Positions 46,101-59,341 of a stretch of DNA of 64,000 nucleotides are shown here, in pieces. Origin of the DNA: Erpobdella octoculata. Its lineage: Eukaryota; Annelida; Clitellata; Hirudinida; Erpobdellidae. Below the pieces are notes generated by a model. That model saw nothing but the letters and a program-made list of their open reading frames with translations, was not told the origin of the DNA and ran no database searches. The DNA lies in contig OZ022247.1 of assembly GCA_963978895.1 (NCBI GenBank), forward strand, positions 6,953,068 to 7,017,067, read 5' to 3'. Position 1 is the stretch's first letter. Every line of letters begins with the position of its first letter. The translations under genes were made by a program, and so were the position numbers.

Positions 46101-47850
46101 TGCATTATACACGCATGCGAAACATGGAAGGAATCGGTCTGACGTGACACAGTGTGGACAGATACAACATTCGTGCGAGATTCTGTAATTCTATGAAATG
46201 TTTTCATTGCTTCACAACGTTTTTAAAAGATAAACAAAACATGAATGTATACAAATCAAATCCAGTAACAATATATACAAGACAAATTCATTCCCAATAA
46301 TATCGCCATACAAAACACGAATTGAAAACCCATGAAGACGAATACTAAAACATATCTACAAAATTTCTCCGCACTTCGCAATGCACGCCACATTAGACAT
46401 AAGCCCCACCATGGAATACAATTTCGGTTTTTTTTTTCAGTTATTTATTTTCTCGGTTTTTTAAATTTTCCATAAATTTTTGTCTCCCATTCCACTCGTG
46501 CTAGCGATCTAGCCAAGTGGACTTTTCCATGAAAATAAATAAGTACTTAAGTACTTACAAATAAGTACTTAAGTACTTACAAATTCCCATTTCGATTCAC
46601 ACAGGCAGGAAGTGTCCGTGTTTCTGCCGCCTAAATATCTCAGATAAAATTTAATGTATTTCCCTGTAAACCTCAGTAACCCTTCGTATCATCTCCTCTA
46701 CCCAATATTCCGTACCAACAACCCTTTATCAACCCACCACATTTTTCATGAACCTACCACCCACTATCTATGAAAACACCAGCCTATGACAATCCCCCCT
46801 ACACTCCCTCTTTCAGCTACCCAACGTATCCCCACCCACGTGGTCTAATGCGAGGCATAATAAACTAGCACGCCTGGAGATAAAGAGATAACCAACGGTA
46901 AGCAACGAGAAATTACGAATGTTTTTAAGAGAAATAGAAAAAACAGACAAAAACTCCATAAAAAAACAACAAAAATGTGTTACCACTATCTCACTGAACT
47001 TTCCTTTGTATCTCTCTGTCGGTCTGACTATCTCTACCTTTATTTCCAAAGTTATATTGGTTGTAAAAAACAGCACAAGCAGTACAAAAAGTCAGCGCAA
47101 TTCGATTTTTGTTGAAATATATTAAATCGATGCCAAAAAATCAAAAGCGTCTAAAAATAATAACCAATAATAACCACCAAGAACAACCAAAAACAACCTG
47201 TCTAAGTCTTCTTCGACGCTAACTCTTTAGAGACTGAGACACGATTAAATGATCAACAAGAGGACACCTAAGATATTAAAGATCATCATCATCATCATCA
47301 TCATCATAATAATCATCATCATCATCTAATGAAAGCCATTCTTCTTTATCTAGCGCCACTTCTGTTTGTTCAGTCACTATCTCTTTCTCTCTCCTTCTCT
47401 ATCTCCTTCTCTCTGTTCCCTCTTACTAGCTTCTTATCTCTCGTAAGTAAACAGTTACTTTTGAATATTAAAAGTTTTTCATCAGATGACTGTCTCCCTC
47501 CCTCCCGCCTTGCCTGCTTGCTTGCCTGCTTGCTTGCCTGCTTGCTTACTTTCTCTCGTCAGAGACATCCACTCGGTCATAAAAGTTCTAATTGGGAAAT
47601 AAAATGATTGCTGATAATTCTATTTAAATATCATTAATCATGATTCCATGAAAACATTTGTATGCTTTCATTATGGAACTGGTTAGATAAATTTAATTCA
47701 AATATAATTAGAAAAAGTTGATAGTTGTCGAGGCCATGCATTGGGTGTTTGTAGTTTTGTAGTCCTTGATTCATCAACTCTGAGTTACTAGAAATAGAAG
47801 ATGACCACGATTAGATGTAATTAATTTAATTATAAAATAAACAAATAAAT
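46101..47850. other. Gene-poor stretch with short repeats
   Basis: 46539-46582 is two copies of a 22-bp unit centred on the perfect palindrome AAGTACTTAAGTACTT. 47283-47325 is (ATC)n. 47506-47549 repeats TTGCCTGCTTGC. Nothing resembling a gene. Confidence 0.6.
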
Positions 47851-47864
47851 TGTATGTATGTATG

Positions 47865-47898
<34 letters not shown>

Positions 47899-48136
47899 TG
47901 TATGTATGTATGTATGTATGTATGTATGTATGTATGTATGTATGTATGTATGTATGTATGTATGTATGTATGTATGTATGTATGTATGTATGTATGTATG
48001 TATGTATGTATGTATGTATGTATGTATGTATGTATGTATGTATGTATGTATGTATGTATGTATGTATGTATGTATGTATGTATGTATGTATGTATGTATG
48101 TATGTATGTATGTATGTATGTATGTATGTATGTATG
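47851..48136. repeat. (ATGT)n tetranucleotide array
   Basis: About 286 bp, nearly perfect, with one TATATA interruption at the left. Same unit as the arrays at 18951 and 22391. Confidence 0.98.
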
Positions 48137-48783
48137 CAATCTGACACAACTTCCTGTGTGATGACTTCAAAGTCTTTCGAGGTCAGAAGTGAATGATCAT
48201 TATGTGGTGCATTGTGTGGTGGTGGTCGTGGTGGTGGTGATGATAATGATGACGGACAATAGCAATGATCATGTAGATAGTTGTGATAGTGACGATGATG
48301 ATGAATAGATTTCAAATAAGCTATGAATAATGAAAAAACAAATTACCATTTCGGGATGTTTACGAGCGAATAATAAATAATGTGCACCAGACTTTCTTTT
48401 AACACCGGAGAGAGGAGTCTGGCACAAAAATTACCTTTATTAGAAAGAGGAGTTAGAACGAGAAAGAACACAGACAGGTTAATTAGAAGGCAGGTAGGTA
48501 GGCAGGTAGGCAGGCATGTAGGTAAGTAGCATGTACTTGCTAGCTGAAATTGTATACTTCCTGTAATTAATAAAGTTACTGAGTTACAATTTTCAGTGTA
48601 AAGAACTCACAAGACGTTTTTTTTAAACTTTTTCATTACACGTTGTTTACTCTTTACGTTGTTTTTGGAGAAATAATGATGAAGGAGTTTGATTGAATCC
48701 TCTTGTTGATATGACAGGAATTTCCCACTCGATCACTGCTTGATCAAATAAATTGAATTGCAATGCTGTGAATAAGACATTTG

Positions 48784-48859
<76 letters not shown>

Positions 48860-48923
48860 AATATATATATATATAAATATATATATACACACATTACATT
48901 GAAAGAGGACACAAGGGGATTAC

Positions 48924-48954
<31 letters not shown>

Positions 48955-49940
48955 GTACGTGTATTTTCCGAAGATGGCGAGCGTCATGGCCTGGTCAAAC
49001 TCAAATTCTGATTGTCTTATTCTCTCTAAACAACAGCGTAGTGCTTTTAATAAAATAAAAAATATTTTAGAAATAATTGTTGGAAACTTTGGTTAAATTT
49101 AATGGAGCGTGTTGAAAAGAATTAAATATTTCACAAAAAATCACTAAAAAGCGTTTTTTTTAACTCGTTACAAAATAAATATTGAACTTATATCAAATAA
49201 TGATTGAATATTTTTCGCAGACGGCTAAAGTCTAAGCTGAAAGTTTAAAAGTTCTAAGTAATCTAAAAGTTGGTAAAAAAATCAATTCACAAAATTTGAT
49301 CACAGAGACAAAGAGAGAAAGAAAGATAGAGAGACAAAGAGACAGAAAAGTCAGTTTAGATAAAAGTGTGTAAAAAAGAAATGTAAGTAAGAAATCAGCT
49401 TGAAAGTTTTTGCAGAATTTCCTGGAAAAGTGACAACGTTTATCCATAGAAATTGGAAACTTTAAATCAATCTGAGTCTTCCCAAGTAGAGGGAGGAGGG
49501 AAGGGGTAGAGTGTCATCCATTGAGGCGTTTTTGTATTATGATTATGGTTATACATCGTCCCGCTTATCTCTTTTTTATCCCCTTGTACTTTTCCGAATG
49601 CACCCTACGATCCATCTGCCCATCCGTGCTTTTATTCGCTTTTATCATTCCGTTCCCTCGTCTCTTATTCACTAATTCGTCAGTATAATCTCCTTATATC
49701 CGTCCCCCCGTATATATGCACGTCCTTACGTCTGTCCGTCTATCCGTCTGTAACTGATGTCATCATTTCGATCTGTCCGTACGAATGCTGAGATTGAGGT
49801 TTTAATATCTTTAATCTTCGTTTTCATTGATACTTGTTGTCTTGCCATGATCATGAAATTATAAACAGTCCTGGTAGTTAACCTCATTCCAATTCCAATT
49901 TCGATGTCGCGTTTGTATTACTTTTGTATTTCTTTCTGTG
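48137..49940. other. Stretch with AT microsatellites, no gene recognised
   Basis: (AT)n at 48787-48890 and 48923-48950, AGGT/AGGC repeat at 48489-48530, GA-rich 49305-49345, pyrimidine-rich 49560-49750. Frames here are short and low complexity. Confidence 0.6.
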
Positions 49941-50145
49941 CTATTTTAGCTGAGTTGGTAGTGTTAGCCTTGAATGTGAAAGCTTCACGGTTCGACTCCC
50001 ATTCACCGCCTAGTATCCCATGTCAACGGAAAACTTAGCGGATAAAATCGTTTCTCTACGTGGGGCATGTAAAAGAACAGCGCCTCTGAGCTCTGTAAGA
50101 AGCGCTATATAAATTATCAAACATTTACATTTTTACATATACATA
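49941..50145 (+). mobile_element. tRNA-derived SINE (SINE copy 2)
   Basis: Head with A box TTAGCTGAGTTGG and a perfect B box GGTTCGACTCC at 49989-49999, then an unrelated body, then AGCGCCTCTGAGCTCTGTAA and GCGCTATATAAATT, the same 3' tail as copy 1. Copy 1 and copy 2 differ in the head and middle, so they are different SINE families sharing one LINE-derived tail. Confidence 0.87.
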
Positions 50146-50602
50146 AAGTTATTGTTGTTTTGTATGTTCATCACTCGTGCCTGTCATTCATGCTTGTTTC
50201 CACACCCTTACCCGTTATAGTTTAATCGAGGTCACTTGTGTACGGATTCAAAGCATTAGTTGTCCGTACCAACACACTCTACAATCTTACAATTTAGTAA
50301 ATAATTTTAATTTATTGTATTTTCTATTTATTTGACCCATGTGATAATAAATATTAATTTTAAATAAAACTTGATTTAAATTAGAACTTATCAATAATGT
50401 TAATTAATTATTGAAATTATATTTCATGATAATATTGTTATTTGAAATCTACTTTTAATGACAGTTTGTGTTTCCTCCGACGCTCTGCTCAGAGAGTTGC
50501 GTCGCTTGAATGTGAATGAACGCGAAATTGTGTGCACCAGTTGAATGGGGATTACATTCTATGAGTTATTTTAATGCAAGCTATCTATTGTTGCATGATG
50601 TC
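50146..50602. other. AT-rich stretch, nothing identified
   Basis: No gene, repeat array or mobile element recognised by eye. Confidence 0.55.
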
Positions 50603-51062
50603 GATCTGCGGTTATTTGAGGGAATCTGTGGTTATTTGAACGAATATGTGGTTATTTGAGGGAATCTGTGGTTATGTGAGGGAATCTGTGGTTATGTGAG
50701 ATAATCTGTGGTTATTTGAGGGAATATGTGGTTATTTGAGGGAATCTGTGGTTATGTGAATGAATCTGTGGTTATTTGAGGGAATATGTGGTTATCTGAA
50801 CGAATATGTGGTTATTTGAGGAATCTGAGGTTTTTGATAGAACCTGTTGTTAATTGCTAGAATCCGTGGTTATTTGATAGAATCTGTTGTTATTCGATAG
50901 AATCCGTGGTTATTTGATAGAATCTGCGGTTATTCGATAGAATCCGTGGTTATTTGATAGAATCTGCGGTTATTCGATAGAATCCGTGGTTATTTGATAG
51001 AATCTGTGGTTATTCGATAGAATCCGTGGTTATTTGAGATAACCTGTGGTTATTTGATATAA
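50603..51062. repeat. 20-bp minisatellite with two array halves
   Basis: About 22 units of AATCTGTGGTTATTTGAGGG type. The left half ends in GAGGG/GAACG variants; the right half has switched to AATCCGTGGTTATTTGATAG alternating with AATCTG(C/T)GGTTATTCGATAG, a 40-bp higher-order pair. Confidence 0.93.
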
Positions 51063-51499
51063 CATAAAGTTAAATTTAGGTTATCTGTGTTTTTTTGAAT
51101 GAAATGTTCTATTGTTATTTTAGTATAAATGTGGTTATTTATAGCAATATGTATGCTGCTTATTAGGCTGCATTGAAGAATATCTGATTGTCAAAATTTC
51201 CATTTATTTAATCAAATTATCTAACAAAATGTAAAAAACATGCAAATTTGATTGAGTGCAGATTTATAAGTTAAAAAAAGAATTATAAAAAATATAAAAA
51301 TGCTGAATTATTGGAAGAAAGTTTTATAATATTTCTAACGCGTCCGACAAAACAATCCGTGACGACTACAGTTATCATCCGGAGCCGTCAAAATGATCCC
51401 GGTAGGCGACAGACGGATTGGACTGCAATAGGCTTATTTTTATTTCGCATTTTGATTTACACTTAATAATACGTTGAGCTTCATAAAAATAATGAATAT

Positions 51500-51534
51500 G
51501 ATAACGATGACAACGACGATGATGATTATGATGA

Positions 51535-51598
<64 letters not shown>

Positions 51599-51795
51599 AA
51601 TGACGATGATGGTGGTGGTGATGATGATGATGATGATGCTAATGGTGGTGGTGATGATTCATAAAAATAATGAATATGATAACGATAACGATGACGACGA
51701 CGATGATTATGATGATGATGGTGGTGGTGTTGGTGATGATGATGATGACGATGATGATGATGATGGTGATAATACCGATGATGATGATGAGAGCA
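51500..51795. repeat. (GAT)n-rich array with an internal duplication
   Basis: ATGATGATG triplets with GGT interruptions. CATAAAAATAATGAATATGA occurs at both about 51482 and 51660, so the whole block is duplicated with a period of about 178 bp. Confidence 0.9.
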
Positions 51796-52061
51796 AGAAT
51801 AAAAGAAAGGATACATCAAAAAGAAATGTTTTCAATTCAATTTGTTCGCGTGAAAAACTTTTCAAATAATTCAAAAAATTTTCCGTCATTTGTTTACATT
51901 TCAGAATTTTTTTTTCATTTTGAAAATGTATATTTTCAATATTTTATGTTTGTTAAAAAAATTTTGTTGGTGCGACTATTCGCTGACCAATCACAGTAGA
52001 AGTGTTGCGAAAGGTAAGTGATGTGAATGAAAAAATTCGTTTAGCGACAATTCAGTAAATA

Positions 52062-52195
52062 AATGACGATGATGACGGGAATGATGATGATGATGATGAT
52101 GGTGATGATGATAATGATGATGATAATGATGATAGTGATGACGACGACGATAACGATGATGATGATGATGATAACGATGATGATGATGATGATGA
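52062..52195. repeat. (GAT)n-rich array
   Basis: Imperfect GAT/GAC triplets of about 130 bp. Confidence 0.9.
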
Positions 52196-54540
52196 TTGTG
52201 TGACCAATGTGACCACATGATGGCACAACACAAGGTCATTAGATCGTAAAACCACATGTTGACAGTTCACATTACTGCTTAACGTCTATGAATTACAAAA
52301 TAGATTAAAATGTTAATACAAGTCTCATACAAGTTACATAAATACTCACTCGAACACCGATGGAAAAACACAAACAATAACAAATAAAGAAAGAGAGAGA
52401 GAAAGAGAGAAAGAGAGAGAGAGAAGGGGAGAGAGAGAAACGCAGACATGACTCACCATTTAAAAGAACAAGACCACCCATAAAACTCCTCAAATTAGCC
52501 TCACAGCTGAGACTTGAACGTTTTGAAACATTTTACAGCGACAGACCACACAAACGCACTCACGTAATCAAATCAAAGAAATAATTGTTTTTGTTATTTA
52601 TTCTTTGTTTTATCGACATCTGGCGTTTCTTTACTAAATGCTATTTTTGGTGTGGTTTTTTATAATTAAAAGTAAATAAATAAATTTTTTTATAAATGTT
52701 TACAAATACGTATTTTACAGCAATGTTTTCAACAGAAAATTTCGTTTGTTCACCAAGTTTGTTGTTTGCTAGAATGTTTGCGTCTATGTCGGTTTTGAAA
52801 TGATGATGAGCTGAAATTAAGTTTTAATTGAGTTCATGATATGAATGTAACTGATGCTGGTTTTACAAATTTGACTCGAGAGAGGTCAAACGAATCCTTT
52901 ACACGAATGACCCACCTGGATAGGCCAAACTGTAACTCCATGTTGATTGCATCAATGGTTTTACAGTTGCTACATGGGGTTTTTCGTTGATTAATAAACA
53001 CAAAAATGTCTATAAAAAGGGCATTAAAACAAACATAACGATTGATCTCATCAACCCGATCTTCTTGAATCTTGAATCAAATCTCTCCCGCAAAGCCACC
53101 GACTTGGATCAACCTCTAATAAACTACGAAATAATATTTATTTTTTGAAACCTATTTATTGCACCAAACAACTAGCGATATGTACAAAAGGTTCAATTCA
53201 ATTATTAAATTTTTCTTTCTTTAATTGATGTGGATTTTAAATAACTAAATAGTAATAAACCGGTTATAATTCCCAACTGTAAGTCTACTTTTGGACGACG
53301 TGTAGATAAAAAACTATTTTCGCTAAAGAGATGAATTCTCGAATGACACAAGTGTGTTTTAAATATTAATTTCCATTCAACATAATTTAAATTTTGTAAT
53401 TCATAACTTAATAATACTATTAAAAAGAATTAAAAAACACATACGATAGCACGCTTTTATATTTACACTTTATTTTATCTCTCTAGTGCATTTAAATAAA
53501 ACCGTGTTTTTAAAATACTCTTTTAATAGTATTATTTTCAACTTTTTAGTCTTTGATTTTTGCAGTCGATTTTCAAAGACCAAAACTTTTAGTAGAAGAA
53601 AAATATCAAAGAAATACTTATTTCTTATACATTTCTCTAGATACTTACAAAATTATATCAATTAGGCAAATTTTACCAGTTATTGCCAGTTATACATTTT
53701 AAAATTACATTTTCTTTAATTTTTCTTTTTATGATTTTCACCCATATTAAAGATTTTATTTTTAATTATATTTTTTATACATTTTGTAAATTAAATTGGT
53801 AAAATATTGTATTGATTTGAAAATACGAACCATTAAACATACGACAAAAAGTTGAAGTTAAATAAAAGCTTATAATAATATAAACGTTCATTGATAAGAA
53901 TTTGTGTGCGTGTGTGTGTGCGTGTGTGTGTGGGTGGGTGAGGGGAAGAGGTGGGGCATCAACTAACTATGACCTTCAATAACATAGTATTTTCATACAT
54001 ATAATTACAATAAAAAAGAACATATTATATTTTATAAATATAAAATATTTATAAAATATAATATGTTCTTTTTAAAGACATTTATTTAACTAAAAACACG
54101 TTCAAGATATATTTTTTCACGGCCCATAAAAAACCCGTCACGTTGAAACTCGACTGATGAATGGAACGTCATGAATCCTTCTCACCTCTTATAACACAAC
54201 GAAGAATACTTTCACCTTTCACCTTTCTCTCACTTTTTTTTTCTTTTTTACATCCTTCTTTCTCTCTTTTTACCACGTTTTTCTTAGCTTGCCTTTTTGT
54301 TTCTCCGTTTGTCAGTGTGGGAAAATGTGATGAAACTTTGAAGCACTTAACATCATCTAGTCTTGCTGAAATTTGGTGTATATAATTGAAATTTATTGAT
54401 TTTCAAACAGAAATGCTTTTTGGCTTTTAAAACCGTTCGGATAGTACAAGAAATATAAATTAAGAAAAATATGTACACATTCTCAGTTGCAAATCATAAG
54501 TTGTACGGATGACAAAGTATGCTCTAGTATATTAGTTATA
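52196..54540. other. Long AT-rich stretch, no gene recognised
   Basis: Contains GA-rich 52388-52440, (GT)n-like 53904-53935, and a perfect 29-bp hairpin at 54013-54073 listed separately. Open frames are short and without domains. Confidence 0.6.
54013..54073. repeat. Perfect 29-bp inverted repeat with 3-base loop
   Basis: The left arm starts AAAAAGAACATATTATATTT (54013-54041) and is exactly complementary to 54045-54073, with AAA between. No mismatches. Could form a cruciform or, if transcribed, a hairpin RNA. Confidence 0.9.
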
Positions 54541-54735
54541 TTAAAGTTACTGAATTATTGAGAAACCTGGATAAACCCATTTGGTTGATTAAGCTTTTAA
54601 AACGACTGTAGTTTGGCGAGTCCATAACATCCTGAGGCAAAGAATTCCATGCTGAGACCACACGCCCATTAATGAAAAACTTAGCATCGTCAGTTCTATA
54701 TAAGCCTGTCATCAGTTTGTAGCTAAGGTATTGTT
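54541..54735 (-). pseudogene. CR1/L2-like LINE 3' coding fragment
   Basis: The minus strand reads in one frame GLYRTDDAKFFINGRVVSAW, then NSLPQDVMDSPNYSRFKSLI, the C-terminal signature of CR1/L2-type polymerases (compare WNNLPSKIIEAEQVNEFKRL in the LINE at 28063). Only about 60 residues remain. Confidence 0.82.
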
Positions 54736-55486
54736 TTATTCTAAAATGCGACTCTTACTGAACTATTACTTCAAATAACTTTTCCGTTGGCTTGTGGAGA
54801 CAATAAAAAATAAAAAAATTCATGTTATATCGAAGGGGCTTCAACTTGGCTAATGTATTAAAATGCTTAGCTTTCCATTATTTAAAAAAATTTTTATATA
54901 CATACGATTTACAAATAGTTTTTTAATTTCACAATTTTACAATGTAAAATTTTAAAATGTACATCTCATAATTAAAATTGTTTAAACTTTCCACGTTATT
55001 CGCCGTTATTTTTCTGTAGTTAGAAATTTTTTCCAACATGAATTTAATCAGAAAATGTTCACAAACGAAATAAGAATTGCAGCTGAAAGCAATTAAACTA
55101 ATCACTTTCGGAATAACTTTGTGTACAAACTACTTTAAAAAAGCTGAAATATCTGTGGTGTCTCAACAGCCAGCCAACGTATGGCTTTTTTAAGCCAATT
55201 CAGTACAAAGTTTATTTCATATAATATCGATAAAAAAATTTAAATCAGCAAAAAAGTTGAAAATGACACTCTTATTTTTTTAAATAGGATTAAGCTATAT
55301 AACAGCAAGTTTTTACATCAGTAATCATTTATAATTTAGGTGGAAGTTAAAATTGAAACAAAAATAAAAATTTTGCCAGGTTTCTTCACGCTGCAGATTT
55401 AACGGATACTGTTAACTAGCTTTTTGGACGTGTGGAACCAGTGATATTTCAGTTCCGAATTTTTTTTCAGTTTATGTTTATTTTTT

Positions 55487-55738
55487 ATTACAAACTATTA
55501 TTTAGGTTACAATCTCTTTTGTGTGTGTGTTTGTGGATTTCTCTGTACGCAAATTTTGCAAGTAAAATTTAACTAGCTTTTTGAATAGCTAGGAAGCTGA
55601 AACTTTCAACATATTGTATGACAATACAGGATTCAATAAAAAAACTTAATTTGAACATCTTTTTGTATTTCTAAATCAAGTGTATTTGAAATTAAAGTTT
55701 GTGTTGAAAACTCTTTTTTCTTTTACTTGTTTTATATT
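55487..55738. repeat. Dispersed/direct repeat of about 250 bp, copy 1
   Basis: Begins ATTACAAACTATTATTTAGG and includes CTCTGTACGCAAATTTTGCA and TAGCTAGGAAGCTGAAACTT. Nearly the same sequence recurs at 56085-56347, about 600 bp away in the same orientation. Flanking CAGTTTCAGTT motifs are also repeated. Confidence 0.85.
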
Positions 55739-56084
55739 ATTTTCAGTTTTAGTTTATTTTATTTATAATATTTTCATTTTTAGTTTGTTTTTTTTATATT
55801 TTTTTCAGTTCAGTTTCAGTTCAAGTTTCAAAAATCAATAAAACAGTCTTAGTTTCAGTTTATTTTTTGCCGATTTTTTGTAGCTAAGTTTCAGTTTCAG
55901 TTTTGTCAAATCATTTCAATTTTAATATTTTTTTAGCAGATGAGATTGTAATGAATCTGTAATTAATATTATTTATGACAATTAATGAAGACAGTAAGTT
56001 ATTTAAGCTCCTTTTTTAAAACGATAAACTGTAAAATTGACATCGTCAGTTTTTAAATAATAAATGTCATTGATACACGTTCTT

Positions 56085-56347
56085 ATTACAAACTTTTATT
56101 TAGGTTACAATCTTTGTTTGTGTGTGTATGCGTATGTGTAGCTTTCTCTGTACGCAAATCTTGCAAGTAAAATTTAACCAGCTTTTTGACTAGCTAGGAA
56201 GCTGAAACTTTCAGCATAGCTTTATATTGGATGACAATACATGACTCAATAAAAAAATTAATTTGAACATTTTTTGTATTCCTAAATCGAATGTATTTGA
56301 AGTTAAAGTTTGTGTAAAAAACTCGTTTTTTCCTTTAATTGTTTTTG
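56085..56347. repeat. Dispersed/direct repeat of about 250 bp, copy 2
   Basis: Second copy with moderate divergence (CTCTGTACGCAAATCTTGCA, TAGCTAGGAAGCTGAAACTT) and a small insertion near 56215. A segmental duplication or two insertions of one element; no coding content. Confidence 0.85.
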
Positions 56348-58759
56348 TACTCACTATATGCTGCTTATGATCAGCACTATGTGCAATCCCCCCCCCCCAC
56401 CACATGGAGCAGCGGCGTCTACTGGGTCATTTGATTTCAGGTTTAAAATAAAATTTTTACTCGTACTTGTCACTTTCTGTTTGGCTATGGAATTCTATAG
56501 CTATGGCAAGGTCTAGTAAATCTGTTTCCGATAGGAAATTCTTTTGAGTTTTATTTTCAGTTTCAGTTAAACAGATTCATTTTCAAACGTATTTCTTAAC
56601 AGGTCCTTATAGGGTTTCACGCAAAACATCGGAAGGCCTTTGAAGGCAAAAAGAGACATTGCGGATACAAAATTCTATTGAGTTTTTAGGTTGAAAAAAA
56701 TATTTTCGGGCCCGCCCATACCAAATTTCGGGCTCCCCCATACCCAATTTCTGGATCCTCCATTGGAAACACACTACCTAACATAAAACAAAAATATACA
56801 GGGTTAGATATAAAACCAATTTTTTTTACAATTTTGATCTTCTCACCTCCAAAATAAGTTAGTAATGTGGAAAAAGTTATTCTGGCAAAATTGTGATGTA
56901 AAATCACGATGTTTACTGGTAGCTCAACAAAGATAAAGATTTAAACTAAGTGACGTTTTTTATACTTTCGTATAATATTTATTATTTACCAATTTCGCTG
57001 AAAAGAACACAAACTGCTAAGTAAGTTATTTACTAGTTGACAAAGTAAACAATTAAAACAGTCATTTAAACATTGATATAGTTATTTACTATCCGTTGAG
57101 TTTCCAAAAACAACGTCGTTATTTTTAAAGTTAATGTGATATATTTTCTATTACCTGCAACAAAATTGTTTTTGTTCCACTTGAAACTTTAGAACCCTAT
57201 TATACTTTTGAATTAAGATTGAGATGCTTCATTTATGACTTTCAAGCTTTTCATATCTCATAGACCATCAAGGTAGTTGTTTTCTTCATCTCACACAGCA
57301 GGACTCGTGGTAATAAAGTTCTTAAGTTGATCCAAAGCTGTAAATCCTCGCCTGGTCGGTCACAAAAACATATCGTGAAAAGTTAGGGATGATTTGCTGA
57401 TAGTGAAAAGCTGCAACTATTCTTAATTCTGTCATTAATAAAACACATTTGGACTATAAATGCTAAGCCAGCTGAGAAATTACTGAAGTATACAGGTGTC
57501 TTCACTTCAGGAATAGCAACAGCTTCATTTGTTTTCTTGTAGCATTCCAAGTTGTAAAGTAGAAGCCGATCGGTCTGTAAAACATGGAGATGTAAAGGAG
57601 GTCTTCCCCTGAGAAGAAGATTAAGTAGAAAAATAAACTTTTTTCTAGAAAACGCATATTTCAAAAACCAGAAATGAAGAGGTTTTGAAATTGTATATCT
57701 AAATTCTCCTTAAAAATTAAAAGATATAGGTTTCATAATTGTTTTGAAAAATTTGGTTTCCGAGACCTCAAATGTGTGTTGAAAAAAATCATCATTCTTT
57801 TTTTTAGAATAACTGTCACTTAAAAACTGAAAATGCTACTTATTATTAATTTAGATGCTACTTGGAAAACAAAGTAACAGTTGTTTCACAATTTTTTGAT
57901 AATTTAACTTGCGGGACCTCAAATGTACGGTAAAAAAAATTATTTGCTTGAAAACTTAAAAGCTGATAAAACTTTAAAATTAAGTATTTACGTTCTTTTT
58001 TAAAAATAAGGATACGTGTTTTATTATTTTTCAAAAGATAGTTTCCGAGTTTTAAGGATTTGTGCCCGTAAAAACTGACTAGACGCAGTTCAACATGAAC
58101 CGGTTTGGGCATGAAATTTTGTGCCTATCAAACGGGCCTGAAATTTTGCGACTTTGAAATGAGCTAGTCCAGGTCTTAAAATATCGTGCAGGGCTCTATG
58201 ATGCCTGGTTCAATTTTTTTATTTTAAACGAACGAAGTCGCGATGGGTACTGCTGGTATTACCATAAACATCAACGACACCTATAATAGCTGAAACAGTT
58301 TTCTGGTTTCCAGGTCATCTGATGAATTATTCATACGGTTGAATGGTTTCTTGGAAAAAGACGTTGAGTAAATGATGATAATATAATTGGAGAGAAAAAA
58401 GATAGATAAAACGAAAGAGAAAGAAAACAAGAGAAAAAAAATATGAACAAAAATACCTTAACAACAAAAAATACTTAAAAATATTTTAATCGAATTGCGA
58501 TCACTATGGAATCTTGAAAGTGCGCCCAGGTCAATTTCAACTAGTCGCTTCATGGTCAATTGATGAGTCATCACCGATAACCTTTTGAACTTTGCATGAC
58601 CTTTATTTGTCTCGTCACGTGATAGAGGTCACGTGATCGAAGTGACCAACACAAAATTAGTTTTAAAGAGCGTCGTTGCACTTAATCTGTTTTTAAATTG
58701 GGAGTTTTTAACATGAAAAAATCTCGTTCAAGTTTCATTGAGTTAATCTTTCATCGAGG
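56348..58759. other. Gene-poor AT-rich stretch
   Basis: C-run at 56388-56400. 56700-56760 has CGGGC(C/T)CGCCC-like pieces. 58030-58200 (GTGCCCGTAAAA, GGGCCTGAAATTTTGC, GTGCAGGGCTCTA) resembles 32335-32395 and is probably a transposon remnant. Short frames such as 57383-57664 show no domain. Confidence 0.55.
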
Positions 58760-58770
58760 TGATGACGATT

Positions 58771-58804
<34 letters not shown>

Positions 58805-58824
58805 TGATAATGATGATGATGAAG

Positions 58825-59130
<306 letters not shown>

Positions 59131-59341
59131 GTCACAAAACGTTTGTCTTCTCAATTTTCAAAAACTGGTTTAAGATGAATTCAGACTTCAACAAGAAATC
59201 AAAGTTATTCATCCAACACTCTTCGGAGGATGTGAGCCGTTCCCATTAATGCTATTTTCTGTATTTCCGAGATGTTTGGTTTTCCAGGAAGCATCATCAG
59301 TTTGTCATGAGCATTTTTCCTGATTGTTCCTAGCGCACCAA

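Noticed and set aside
49946..50015. Functional tRNA gene on the plus strand
   Set aside because: The B box is perfect, but the cloverleaf is incomplete and the unit shares its 3' tail with another SINE.
50603..51062. CRISPR-like regularly spaced repeats
   Set aside because: Units are contiguous 20-bp tandem repeats without unique spacers, in a eukaryotic context.
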